From Kryptolebias marmoratus (Eukaryota > Chordata > Actinopteri > Cyprinodontiformes > Rivulidae), in the NCBI RefSeq assembly GCF_001649575.2, contig NC_051444.1, positions 18,816,438 to 18,880,437 on the forward strand: 64,000 nucleotides of DNA. The letters run 5' to 3'. Numbering within the stretch: the stretch's first letter is position 1; each line of letters begins with the position of its first letter. Positions 47,801 to 59,800 of this stretch are shown here, one piece after another. The position numbers and the translations under genes are program-made. Below the pieces are notes generated by a model. The model saw nothing but the letters and a program-made list of their open reading frames with translations. It was not told where the DNA came from and did not search any database.

Positions 47801-50800
47801 GGGAAAAAGTGAGGGAAGGATAGAAGAGGAGAGCGAAAGCCTCGAGGCAACCAGTGATCAGAACTGCAAACCAGGAGAAGCACAACAGATTTAAACATTT
47901 GTGTCTCTATTTTTCCAATCTATGCCTAGTTCAGAAGGGAAAAAGCTTTGTTCATATATTGTCACCCTAATTGTGGGTCATGTCACCTCACCTCTTTGAA
48001 GGTCAGTGTTATACGATGTAAAAGTTTCTTTATCTGCACACCAAAATCTGCCACTTAGCCTTAGGAACAGGTACAAACGAATCAGAAAGTGAGTAATTCA
48101 TTACTTGTTTAATAAATTAATTAATAAATTCTTTGTTCTCTCATAAATTCTAAACACTTTTCTACCAAGAGCACAAAAGCTCAAGAGACTTCAATTTTTC
48201 AAAAATTTATTATTTTTACCAGACTTTTTGCTTGTTTGGAGTTGCATCTGTATGATAACAATATTGTCAATTTCGGTAATTTCCGGTGGGAGTTTCCTAC
48301 AGTTTTATGGCCACTGACCTGTTCAGGCTAGTGAAAGCCCTGAGTTCCTACAAATAATAAAACCTGAAACCTGGGGTGTCTGACATTTATGTGTGTGGGT
48401 AGTAGAACTGAAACAGATCAGTAAAGTGAAAAACTAGATTCAACTGATGACCTTTAAAAGATAACTTAATGCATTTAATTCACAAAACACTAGATGAGGG
48501 GAAGGAGGGATGAAATCAGACTCCTTATTAAGTGTTGCTATTTAATCATGCTCGCAGCCTCATTTTAAAGATGGGGGTGATTTTTTGGAGGTTTGTCAGT
48601 CCATTTTACCATATAATGATTACCACATAATGAATGGATTACCAAGCAAAAAGACAGTTTCTAGCACAGCATGAGACTAGTAAATTGGATTCCCATAAAT
48701 TGTACTGCACATATTCATGATGCCCAGAAGAAAAAAAAATGCTAATGACTCTGTGTATCTACACCACCAGTTTGTGAGTTTTTTTCCTCCTCCAGTGAAC
48801 TCTCTCTACATCCACAGGATGTACTGCCACAACAAACTTTAGTCATGAAGGACATGACATTCCCAACCCTCCCAGCTCTACTTTGTATTTTCAGCTAATT
48901 AGCCACCTATTAAATAGCTGAATGCTAGTGTTACCTTAATGTGAGTAAAATAACTAAGTTTGGAGTTTATCACAAAGTATATATGCTCGAATAAAACTCA
49001 TCCGGAAGTTTTAGTATGAGTTTTGGGGGAAGAAATTCTTGCAGAAATACAATAAATTATCCCAAACTATTTTTCATGACTGTAAATCAGAATGATTATT
49101 AGAATTGATGTGTTTTCTTCCTTATATCCAAGAAATGCTTAGGTTGCCTCTGCAATCGTAACCACAGCTGACTCCAAAGATGGGGTGGGATGAGATGGGG
49201 GTAAAAAACGACATTCCCCAGCCACCCGTGTTTAGAAGTAATGGAGGGTATTAAACTAGCTGCAATTTGCATCAAAGATTTCACTGCATCCCCCAGACTG
49301 GACTTTTAAATGAGCCCTGGAGCGAACCTAATGAAGTGGAAAACTTCTGAGGTAAGAACTTCATCTGGTGTTTTACTCAAGCTCTCAAGTGACACAAATT
49401 CTGTTTACATACAAGTATACATACAGGACATGACAGGTAAATATTGTTGAAGAAAAACAACCAACCAAAAAATTATGATTCACCTTATTTAGCTTCTACA
49501 ATGGGTAGCAGACCCTGAGCATGTAAAAATTAACAAAAACAAGAAAACAAGGCAACACAGAAAACTGAGAATTATGAGATTGTAAAATGCAAAGATGGTT
49601 GGTCAGAAGGGTATTTACAAACTTTTTGTTGTAGTTTTAACATATTAGTTTGGACAATAAATTTTGCATTTATCAATATGTTTAAAGTTGTGATTGGCCA
49701 TTATCATTTTTTTCTATGTTTTTATCTCCTGTAGTAAAAAAAATAAAATAAAAGGGGCTTAAACTTGTAATATATGCATCAATAATATAATAGCTATACT
49801 CTGTGAACAATGACAGAGGATCATGAGAAGAAACTTCCAAGTTGGGCAAAAGGTGAGAAGATAAAGCAGCTGAAGGACAGCTCAGGATTTGTGGAGGATT
49901 GAATCTTTAAGCAAAGCTTGGTTAGAGGTTTTTGACAGACTGCTTCTCCATGTCAGGTGGCAAGAGGTGGATAGCTTGCAGTCGGCCACTCAGCAGGGTG
50001 GAGTGGATGAGTGTGTGTCTCTGTGTGTGTCGGAGGGAGGATCAAGCAGGGTTACGTTGCAGGCAGGGAGCCTGGCTTAGTGTCTGCTTATTGCTGAGTG
50101 AGTGTGTGTTTGAGTTCGCTGGCCAACAAACATGGCCACTGTTTGAAACGCAGCCATTTCACAACATGGAAGGGTTGGCAAAGGGTATTACTCGGAGAGC
50201 AGAGTGTCGGAGAGACTATGCTTTGTGTGTTTCCGTTTGTACGCCAGGAAGATTGTGTTTGTGTGCCTGACATCCCCAAAGCAGAGCCAGTGGAGGCCTT
50301 GGCAGGAAATCCCACCATGCACACATGATTGACAGCCTTCACCTCTCAGAAGACAAAGCATATTCAAAGCAGCCAGAGTTGTTGTGTGTGTTCGGAACAC
50401 TGTCAAAACGAACACTTATGTGGGCAGAATGATGTGTATTGTATTCAACAAGTCATTTTGAGCATCTACACAAACCTTGAAGCAGAACAATTTTTGACAA
50501 GAGATAAAGAAGCCTTGATAAAACTCAGTTCATTCAAAGAATATCCTCCTCACTATTTGCCCTTCTAATTTAAACCATAGAGACAACAAAGAACAAACAT
50601 TTACAGCCTCTTAACCTCTTAGAAGTTTTCTTTGTGTGGGTTGATTTATAATCTTTTAAACCAAATTATTAATGTTATTATGTACATCCAACATGAGTGT
50701 CACGTGTGAGGCCAAGTCTGTGTAAAGAAAGTTTAAGAAAGAATTTCAGAAAGTTGCCAATCTTCCCAGGAGCCGACGTTCCAGCTAATTCACCCCAAGG

Positions 50801-53800
50801 TCAGAGTGGGAAGGGTTCAGAGAAACTGTAAAAAATCCTAAAAGCTTCAGCTCAGACTCTATAAGGCCTCAGTTAGCAGGTTAAATGTTAAAGTTCATCA
50901 CAGCAACAATGAGAAAGATGCTGAAGAGTATGTCTTATTTGGAAGGGTTGCCAGGAGAAAGCCTCTTATTTCTGAAATCAATATGGCAACAAAACTTAGA
51001 TATGCAAAGCTGCATCTGAATGAACACAAGACTTCTGGAAAAAATGTTCTTTGGACAAATGAGACCAAAGTAGAGATGTATAGCTATAATTCATATCAAC
51101 ATGTTTGGAGAAAACCAAACCCTGCATGTCAGCACCAACACCTCAAACCAACTGTCAGCACGGTGGGAGAGGGGTGAGGGTTTGAGTTTGTTTTGCAGCC
51201 ACAGGACCTGTAGACCTGCCATTGAGTCGACCGTAAACTCATCTGTATACCAAACTATTCTAGTGCCAAATGTGAGGTCATTTGTCTGGCAGCTAAATCT
51301 AGACCCAGTCTGGGTCATGAAACAGAACAATGATCATAAACACAGCAGCAAATCTGCAACAGAATAGCTGATAAAAGCAAAAAAAGCAAAAATGAAAAAA
51401 AAAAAAGCATAGTGTTGCAGTGACCCAGGCAAAGTCCAGACCTTAACCTGATTAAAATGCTGTAGCAGGACCTTAAGAGAGCTGTGCAGAAATGAATGTC
51501 TGCAAACCTCACTGAACTGAGGCAATGAGACAAAATCTTTCTAAAACGATGTGAGAGACTGATAAAGTCATACAGAAAATGACTACTTTAAGTTATTGCT
51601 GCTACAGGTGGTTCTACAAGCTTCTGAATATTTGGCTGTACCAAGAGTTTTACACACAGCTTTTCCATTTTGACTTTGTTTAATAAATAATGATATGGTG
51701 GGATATGTTGTGTGTTTTTGTACAATTGAAGTCAGAGTTGAGTAATGGTAAAGAACAGATCATTTTATTATCTCCAGATATGTAAAGCCCTAAATTAAAA
51801 GAGGGAAGACTTTCTGTTTCCCATGACTGTAGACATAACATTAGCTGTAAGACACTTGCAGAAAATGTCCTCTCGTTGGGCTCTACAGATATGTGCAGAT
51901 AAGAATATAACTTTGCTCTAGATTAAATAACCAAATTTCTGTGTCATGGTTGTTGTTACATCAGTTCTGTCTAACGTTGGTTGGTTGGATATGTGTCAAT
52001 CAGATGATTTACAGTATCAGTAAAGCTACTAATGTTTAATTTCTTTTTTTTCCTGAACCTGAGATGACATTGGGGGTTGAAATTAATGCAGAGCACAGCA
52101 GATGCACATGAAATGACTTCAGATGTTGCACCATGAAATCGTGATTTATAATATGTTAATTGCATTTAAGTGCTTTGTAGAGCAAGTGCTTGTTTTCACC
52201 TTGCCATTCTGACTTTTCTCCCAGCAACAGAGTGCCGAATAAAAAAAAGAGTGAGACAGAAACTCTTCAGGATACTGACACAAACGTTTACTCCTCGTAG
52301 GCACCAGAAAGCAAAATGTTAAAAAAAAAAAAAAGTGAGAAAAAAAGAAATCAGACAGAGAGAGGACGTGGATGTCTCTGAGGGAACCACAACATGTTAA
52401 TGTGCGTGTTTCTATCTGATGAGGTTTTATGACACTGTCAATCTGCAACTGTGTCATGTGTGTATCACTATAAGAGGACAATAAAAAAATATGACTAATT
52501 CAAAAGGAAAACCAAAAACAATCTACAATACACAGAAAATAAACATAAAACCGCTATTCATTAGGTAGGATATGGTCATAATCGTGGTAAATTTGTCCAG
52601 GAAGGTGATCTGGTCACATGTTTGGCGAGACTGTAATGCAGACACACATTTAGTTGCTCACAAAGCCTCCCCCCCACCCCACCTTACACTCCTGAGGAAT
52701 TCGAAAATGAAAGAGAAACCCCTCAAAAAAACAGAAATTCCTTGCGCCTGTCGCTATAGAAACCATTTGCTCCCCTGATGGCAATAAAAGGAGCAAATTG
52801 CTGAGATACAGGGAGAAGTCATGAGGGACAGAAGTACATATGAACACACACAGAGCACCTCGCCAGAAGAGCTCCCTTCAGTTCCCGCACAATGATGCCA
52901 AGATGTAGAAATTGATTGTGAGGCAGAATGTGCGCGCACTCCTTTGTGTATCTATGCGTATGCCTGTGTGGAGCGATTCACCGAAGAACTCCGAGGGCTT
53001 TCTAGTTGTTTGGTCTTGCTTTGCAGTGCCTCTTAAACACTGCAGCATTGGAGTATATAAACACCTGCAACCACCCAACGATCAGAATGACAGAGTGCCT
53101 GTGCATGTGTGGAAGAACATCCTTGCAGATAGCTGTCATCACCCTAGATTGCTCTTACTGAAAGTGAAACAGAAATAGGAGATTGGTCTGGGATGAAACA
53201 CGTTTGAATTTAAATTGCTGTCTCTATAGTATCATTTGGCGGCGCACATAATGTCTGGAAGCGATATAAAAAATAAGTGTAAAAAATAAAAAAATAAAAA
53301 CAAAGAGCCACACATGATAAACACAACTATATCACAGAAAAAATAATGTCATAAGGAATTCTATTCTTAGGAGTTTATATAAAAACTCTCAGTCAAATTG
53401 AGTTAATAGTGCTATGTAAAAATAAAAAAACAAAACAAAAGTGAGTTCTTATTGCATCATGAGTGGAATAATAACTGTGCCTTCAAGACTAGCTGCAGGA
53501 GAAACTTGACACATAATTGTTACAGTTTTTTTCTCAATATTAAGATTTATGCATCACTTCTTCCTATCTGAATGAAACAAATACAAAAAAAAAATCTCCA
53601 TCTATAAATAAGTGGATTGATAAGGGCGTCATGATTGTTTCCCATCAACTTACAAACAGCTCTAAGCTGTATGAAAAACAACAAAAAACATTGAAATAAT
53701 TCTCCAAAATCCTGTAAAGGGTATATTTTCTAAGATATTCCAACTAAAATCTGGTGTGGCTGTAGCTCAGATTCATCCACATCACATACTTTGAGTGCTA

Positions 53801-56800
53801 CTCAGTGTGTGGGATCTTTGCTTAAAACTTTGGTGTTAATTGTTAGAGTAAACCATGTTTGTCTGTTAGCAGAATAACTCATGAATCACAAGACAATGTT
53901 TAATGAAACTTGCAGAAACCTTCATTTTTAATGAAGCTTTCATTGGGGATACAGCTACACCTGATTAACTTTTGAAAGTTGCCACTCTTTTTGAGATTTG
54001 ACCAAGAATATGCAATATGCATTCCTTTCTCTTTGCATTCCAAACTTTTAACAGAGTGACAATAAAATTAGAAGACACAATTTGCTTTCTGAACACTAAT
54101 TTATACCAGCAGCAGTCTTTGGTTAAAAGAATCAGATTCACAGCGTATACTGTATACTATATACAGTATTTGGTCCCCATCAGGGAATTCTTGAGACAGC
54201 TAATTTAAAACAAGAACTTGAATCAATACTAACCATTCGCTTATCAACCCAAATGTTTGTGTAGGACAAATTAAAGCTAACTTTTCAACGATTGCTGAGG
54301 CATTCAAAACGCTGGGAGAGTTAACAAACATGCTATCTGTGCAGAAGCCCTGACTGAGACAGTAACACACTAAAAGATGGCAGCCACAGTGTGATGAATA
54401 TGACGGGTAAAATTAGATTTGAACATCTTTAGTTTCACTCCGTCTTCCTGGGCGTCATTAATGAAGCACTTCTATCACTGACAATGATAAAGGCTGACAG
54501 ATTATTAGTCAGACAAATAACAGTGGTAAATGAAAAGTTAAACAATCTCTTTAACATTTGTTTTTTGTGTGTCTAAAACTGGCTGTGGAAGAGATTAGAA
54601 AGGTGAGAAGTTAAAAGGAAAGGAGGCAAAGTGAAAAACAGAAGAGAAAAAGCTTGCTAAGCCTGATCGATAGTCATTCACTGTGTCTACGTGGATGGTT
54701 ACCTCTCCTCTTGTTTTTTTTTCCCTTCCACACCAATATTTTTCTCCTTTTTCCTCTCCTTTTCTCTGATCTCCCTGCACTCTTCTCCTCCTGTCTCTCA
54801 TAGTTTTCCATTTTTACTCTTATGCTTTTCCCCCTGCAATTCAACTTTACACTTTCAGCTCTGTCCTCTCCACCCTCTCATTTTCTCTCCTTTCAACCCA
54901 ATCCATTTCTCTCATCCACCTACTCTTCCATCTTACCTTCAAATTGTGAATTCTCCCTGTATCTTTCAAGATTATCTTCTATGAAGTTAGGAATAAAAGG
55001 GTCAGAGAACAAGGTAGAACTCCCTGTTGACCTGATGACTTCTATAAGAACGAGGGTGTACTGTGGTCATAGATCTATGTGACAAAGACAGAAATAAGCT
55101 GGCTTTTGGGTTGCTGCGTGAAGCAGAAAACAAAGTAAACAACCTAAAATGAATGAAGATGTCAACACAAGTACGTATAACTTTTTGATTGATCTTCAAA
55201 TTTGCTTTGGATGTCTTTTAACCTTACTTCAGATTGGTTTGCTGGTGGATGAGACGTGGTAGATGAAAGTGCTTATTAAAAGTTATGCATGTATGTACAA
55301 TAAGTGTGTGTGCTGTGTGTGGGCCACTAATCCCCTGGACTCATTAGACTAATTGGAGAGTCTGCAGAGAGCTCAACATTGATTTTAGCTGTTACAATTT
55401 TCCTCTCTATGAACACTCCCTCTGTTCTCTCACACAATCCTTTTTCTGTTTCTGTCTCCCTAAACATTCTACCCTCTTCTCCTCTTGTTTCCTTCCCTCT
55501 CTTTGGCACCAGAAACACACTCACACTGTCTGGAGACCGAACCGCCACGAGCTGTTGCCACTCATATTCATGCTCTTATTTACCAGCTTTGTGGGAGCTA
55601 TGGTCAAATCTTTAAGATCACCTAATAAAGGGTTATGGGAACTGGGAAAAAACTGATTTCCATTCAAATACGACAGGACTGTAAAAAGGATGATTTGTTC
55701 ATCTCTGAGACAGGGTCTGTCCAAACCTCAACCAGTCTTTTCCTAAACCTAACCAGATAGTTGTTTATTGTTGACTATGTGTGCGGTGGGAACCTGAAGG
55801 AATGACTCTGCAGGGTCTTTTTTGCTCAGCATAATTCACTGTCTATATTACAACAGAGAGCATTATAAAGGCTCCTAATGAATAACATTGACTATTCATC
55901 TCCACAGTCCCACCTGCCTGTCTCCTGCCCCCCCTCTCTGTGTCTCAGCAGGGTTTTGTTGATAATGAGGTGTGGTGTTGTCAGAAGCACAGCCCATACT
56001 CATCCATCCAACCTGCTTAGTAAGGGGCAAGGTACAATCCACACATCCACACTCAGATACACACAAAGTCACGGGGGCACAAATGTCAGGGTATACACTC
56101 ATACAGCAACACACAAAACACACACAGACACACGGGCTGAAGAACGAGTCAGCTTAAAGGGGAAATATGATAAAAAAACGCAACTTTTCTCTGTTTCATA
56201 GGCGTTTGAAGCCCCAACAAACTCAAAAACTCAGAACAAACACAACCCTGGCTTTTTGTTTGGGGCTGCCTAAGTATGAAGGAATCTCATTCAGTGAGCT
56301 GTTTTGATTTGCAGAGGAAGAAAGTACACAACTGTACAAAGTCAGGTTAATCCTTGTCTTCAACGCCCCTTGCGACGCAACCTTGAGCCTCTGAGGTGCA
56401 CCCTTATTATTTTGTATCAGTTGACGTGATGGGGTGACAAATTAAACGCTGCAATGAAAATGTTTTTCAGTAGTAGCTTTAGATCAACCAAAAAGAAAAG
56501 AACCAAGTGGTTATATAGGAGGGTACTGTCCAGCAAGTGCTAGCAAACAGCTACTGGTGTGTAGGATCAACTTTTCATGAGACTGTTTCACTAACCTGGG
56601 CCTGTGCCATTGTGAACTCAAGAAGAAATTCTGTCTTAAACAGAAAGTTTTATCCTAATTTAACATAGTGCTGCATAGTCCTAATGATCAAAAGTTTCAT
56701 TAGCTCCTTTTCTTCTTGATTCCTGTTAAAACCGATAAGGTTGGACTGTGGTGTCAGCAAGGTCCTGCTCAGCAGACCATTTTCTCCAATCTTCAAGCTC

Positions 56801-59800
56801 AGCAGTTGTCATGGGAAGATGATGCACAAAGTATAGGGGGCGAGAGACAAAAAAAAATGGACTAGCTACTGACTTTTCCAACCCCCTCCACAGCAACCTC
56901 CACCACCTAAAACAGTTTGCTCTGCAGAATGCCTTTCAACAGGAATAAAAGGCAGCTGCTGTACATAGGTCAAGTGACATTTTACTAAAGTATGCCACAG
57001 ACTTTGAGACCACAGGAAATTTTGTCAGATTGTTAAAAATAAAATATGCCTCCTTTAAAGCGTATATATTATCACCAACGTATAGTACAGCCACACAGCT
57101 TTTGTGTTGACCTTTACTACACGTACAAGAATGACTATCACTTTACTACGCCTTCCTCCCTAACGCGCCGGCATGTGCAGGTACAGTAATTTATGCTAGT
57201 TATGTCAGGAGAGTGCCTCTAAGGTACAGGATATTTCCAGACTAATATTAGTTTAAATGCTTATGTCTTTATTAAAACTCTCTTTCTACTTCAAATTTAG
57301 TTTAAAACAATACCCAATTGCTGCTCATCTTTCCCTCCTTTTCTAAGGGTACTCCATATATTGTGCCCAAGGTTCTGGTCTTTTTTTTGACTCATTTTAT
57401 GATCTCTCGTTTCCTTTGTGCTCTCCGTTCCTTCAGGAAGGGTGAAGGGTAAGTGAAGAACATCTGTCTGTAGAGATCCAGACATTATGTGTGTGTGTGT
57501 GAGCGTGCGTGTGTGCACCACCATATCATTGCTCATTTCTGGCATTCTAGCTAGCTATTCTCTAAGCTACAAGCAACAGAATAAATGCACTTTAAATTAC
57601 CCCTGTCCGCCCACACGCATACACACCGACGCACACATACATATAGCCTCCTGGTAACACTCTCCCGCTGTTAAATAGGGGTCTAGGGAGTTGTGCCAGC
57701 AGAATCGTTGGCTACTCTCCATCTCCTCCTTTTTCTGCCCTCCTTTTAAAAAACAGAAAAAAATGAAGTAATGAGCAAAATAATGCACTAAAGAGAGGAT
57801 ATTTCAAATTAATGTGTTTGTCTTTAAACATACTGAATAAGGAGAACAGTCGGAAATCAGCTGCCTGGAGAACATGTCGAGACCATCAGATCCTTACAGT
57901 CAACTATATTTACTAACTGGATCAAAGTAAAAACTACGATACATCATTTATTATTTACATTTGCTCTTTGTGTGCATCGTTTGGCTTTCTGAGGAGTACT
58001 GAACCATACGGGCTTTAAAGTTACCATAGATGAATGAATCAACCTCACAAACATGCCCAAATCTGCTTCACTTTTTCCAAGTCTGTGAAAGATTTCCCAG
58101 TTTTTGTGAAAGAGGGACTTTCTCCTCTTTCATTTATAGAATCAAGTTTAAGGATTCCACTTTAGCTCCAAATTATACAAACCTTGAAATGATTTTTAAT
58201 TTACGTGTAATGGAATTTGGGTGTTTAACTTCTCAACCATTGTGTTTAAGACAACTATTCTGCTGATGTTTCGCTACGCAAGCTCAACTGATTGACATAA
58301 AACCTTTGCATTAAAGTTGATGCTGTGATGTTCTTTTGTACTGCTGTAATTATGTGCTACTTTTCTAATGGCATGAGGGTTCTATCTGAGAGTTTGTTAA
58401 TTAAATGATTCCTGTCAAGAACTGGGGTGAAGGAGGCGAACCCTGAGCGCAGACTCATGTTGGTAAAAAAACTAAATTTTGAAATAAGAGGCAAACCCAA
58501 AACAAAGGCTGACGTGGCAGCAAAATCTAAACCAAATTCAAAAAACATTAACTAAACAAAACATGAACAGACCTGTGACAAGAGAAACCACTGGGAGACG
58601 AGAAGGCACGAGCAAACGGAAGGATGGCACATCAGGGAGGCAAAGAATGACAATGAACAAGCAGCTAGTGAGAGAAGTGACCGGGTTTTTAAAGGCAGAG
58701 GGTGATTAGTGGAAGTGGGCACAGGTGAGATGATTAAGGAGCTAGAGGCAGGTGTAGATGGGTGAGAATGGGGAAGAGAGAGAGAGTGACTGAGGAAAAG
58801 TGAATGTTGGCTGAGGCACAGGGAAGAGACAAAACACAAACAATAAACTATAACTGAAACATGAAGACAAAACATAATTCCAAAACTCAAATTCTAACAA
58901 TTCCTGCATAGATTAAAGTGAGTCTATGCTTTTATTTGATGTATTATTAGAAAGTATCACTTACAGTCACTTTGAGGAAAATCTAAATAGAATCAGCAAA
59001 TAATGATGCCACAGGTAACAGTCAGGTTTTGAAATTTGTAACATTACTTTCTTATTTCAACATGTCAGTATCTCTAAAAAAGAAAGAAAAAAATAAATAA
59101 AAGAAGACTTGTCTGGCATGCATACAAACTGCTCACCTGAATCTCATCCAACACCTTGGGGATGGATTGGCTGCTGACTGTGAGCTGACCAACCTCACTA
59201 ATGCTTTTGTGACAGAATGGCAGCTAATCCCTGCAGCCGGCTTTATAAATCTTGGACTGTGATCAGGGCTTAAAGCTTGAAAATGTATACCCATCCCCTA
59301 CATAATTCTTTACCAAAGTTAGCTCTTTCTACAGCCGCTAACTTTATTAAAAAATATGACTTTCTACAGCCTCCGCACTCTGTGGGATGCTGAATTACTC
59401 TCCATTTTCTCTGCAGTAGGCGTGGGGGCTGGTGGTAAGAGCCCACCCTCCTCCAACACCCCCTCATCCATCTCCACTCTCGCTCTCAGCACTCCCGGTT
59501 ATATGTCATATGTTGCACCTGTGAAGTGCATGGAGAGGAAACAAAACTGCGGGTTTGGGTCCACTTTAAAACAACTAAAAAAAGACATCTAGTGAAGTCC
59601 ACTCTGCGTTTGTACAGACATAACAGTGCCTCATCACCATGTCGGCGGCCATTGTCACGGCTCTGTGTTGTAGCCAGGCCATTATAGCTCTCCCAGTGAG
59701 AGTGAAATAATTATGATGCAGGACTGAGATCCTTCTACTCATTCTTTAAATATGTATACACTCCAGCTGTGCCAAGAGACAAATGAAACAATGAAATCTG

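Noticed and set aside
47410..47898. Open frames in the pyrimidine-rich tract
   Set aside because: Composition-driven; Pro/Ser-rich in one direction, Gly/Glu-rich in the other; no homology recognised.
58552..58890. 112-residue minus-strand frame with Ser/Leu-rich sequence
   Set aside because: It lies inside the solo LTR, which is not protein coding.
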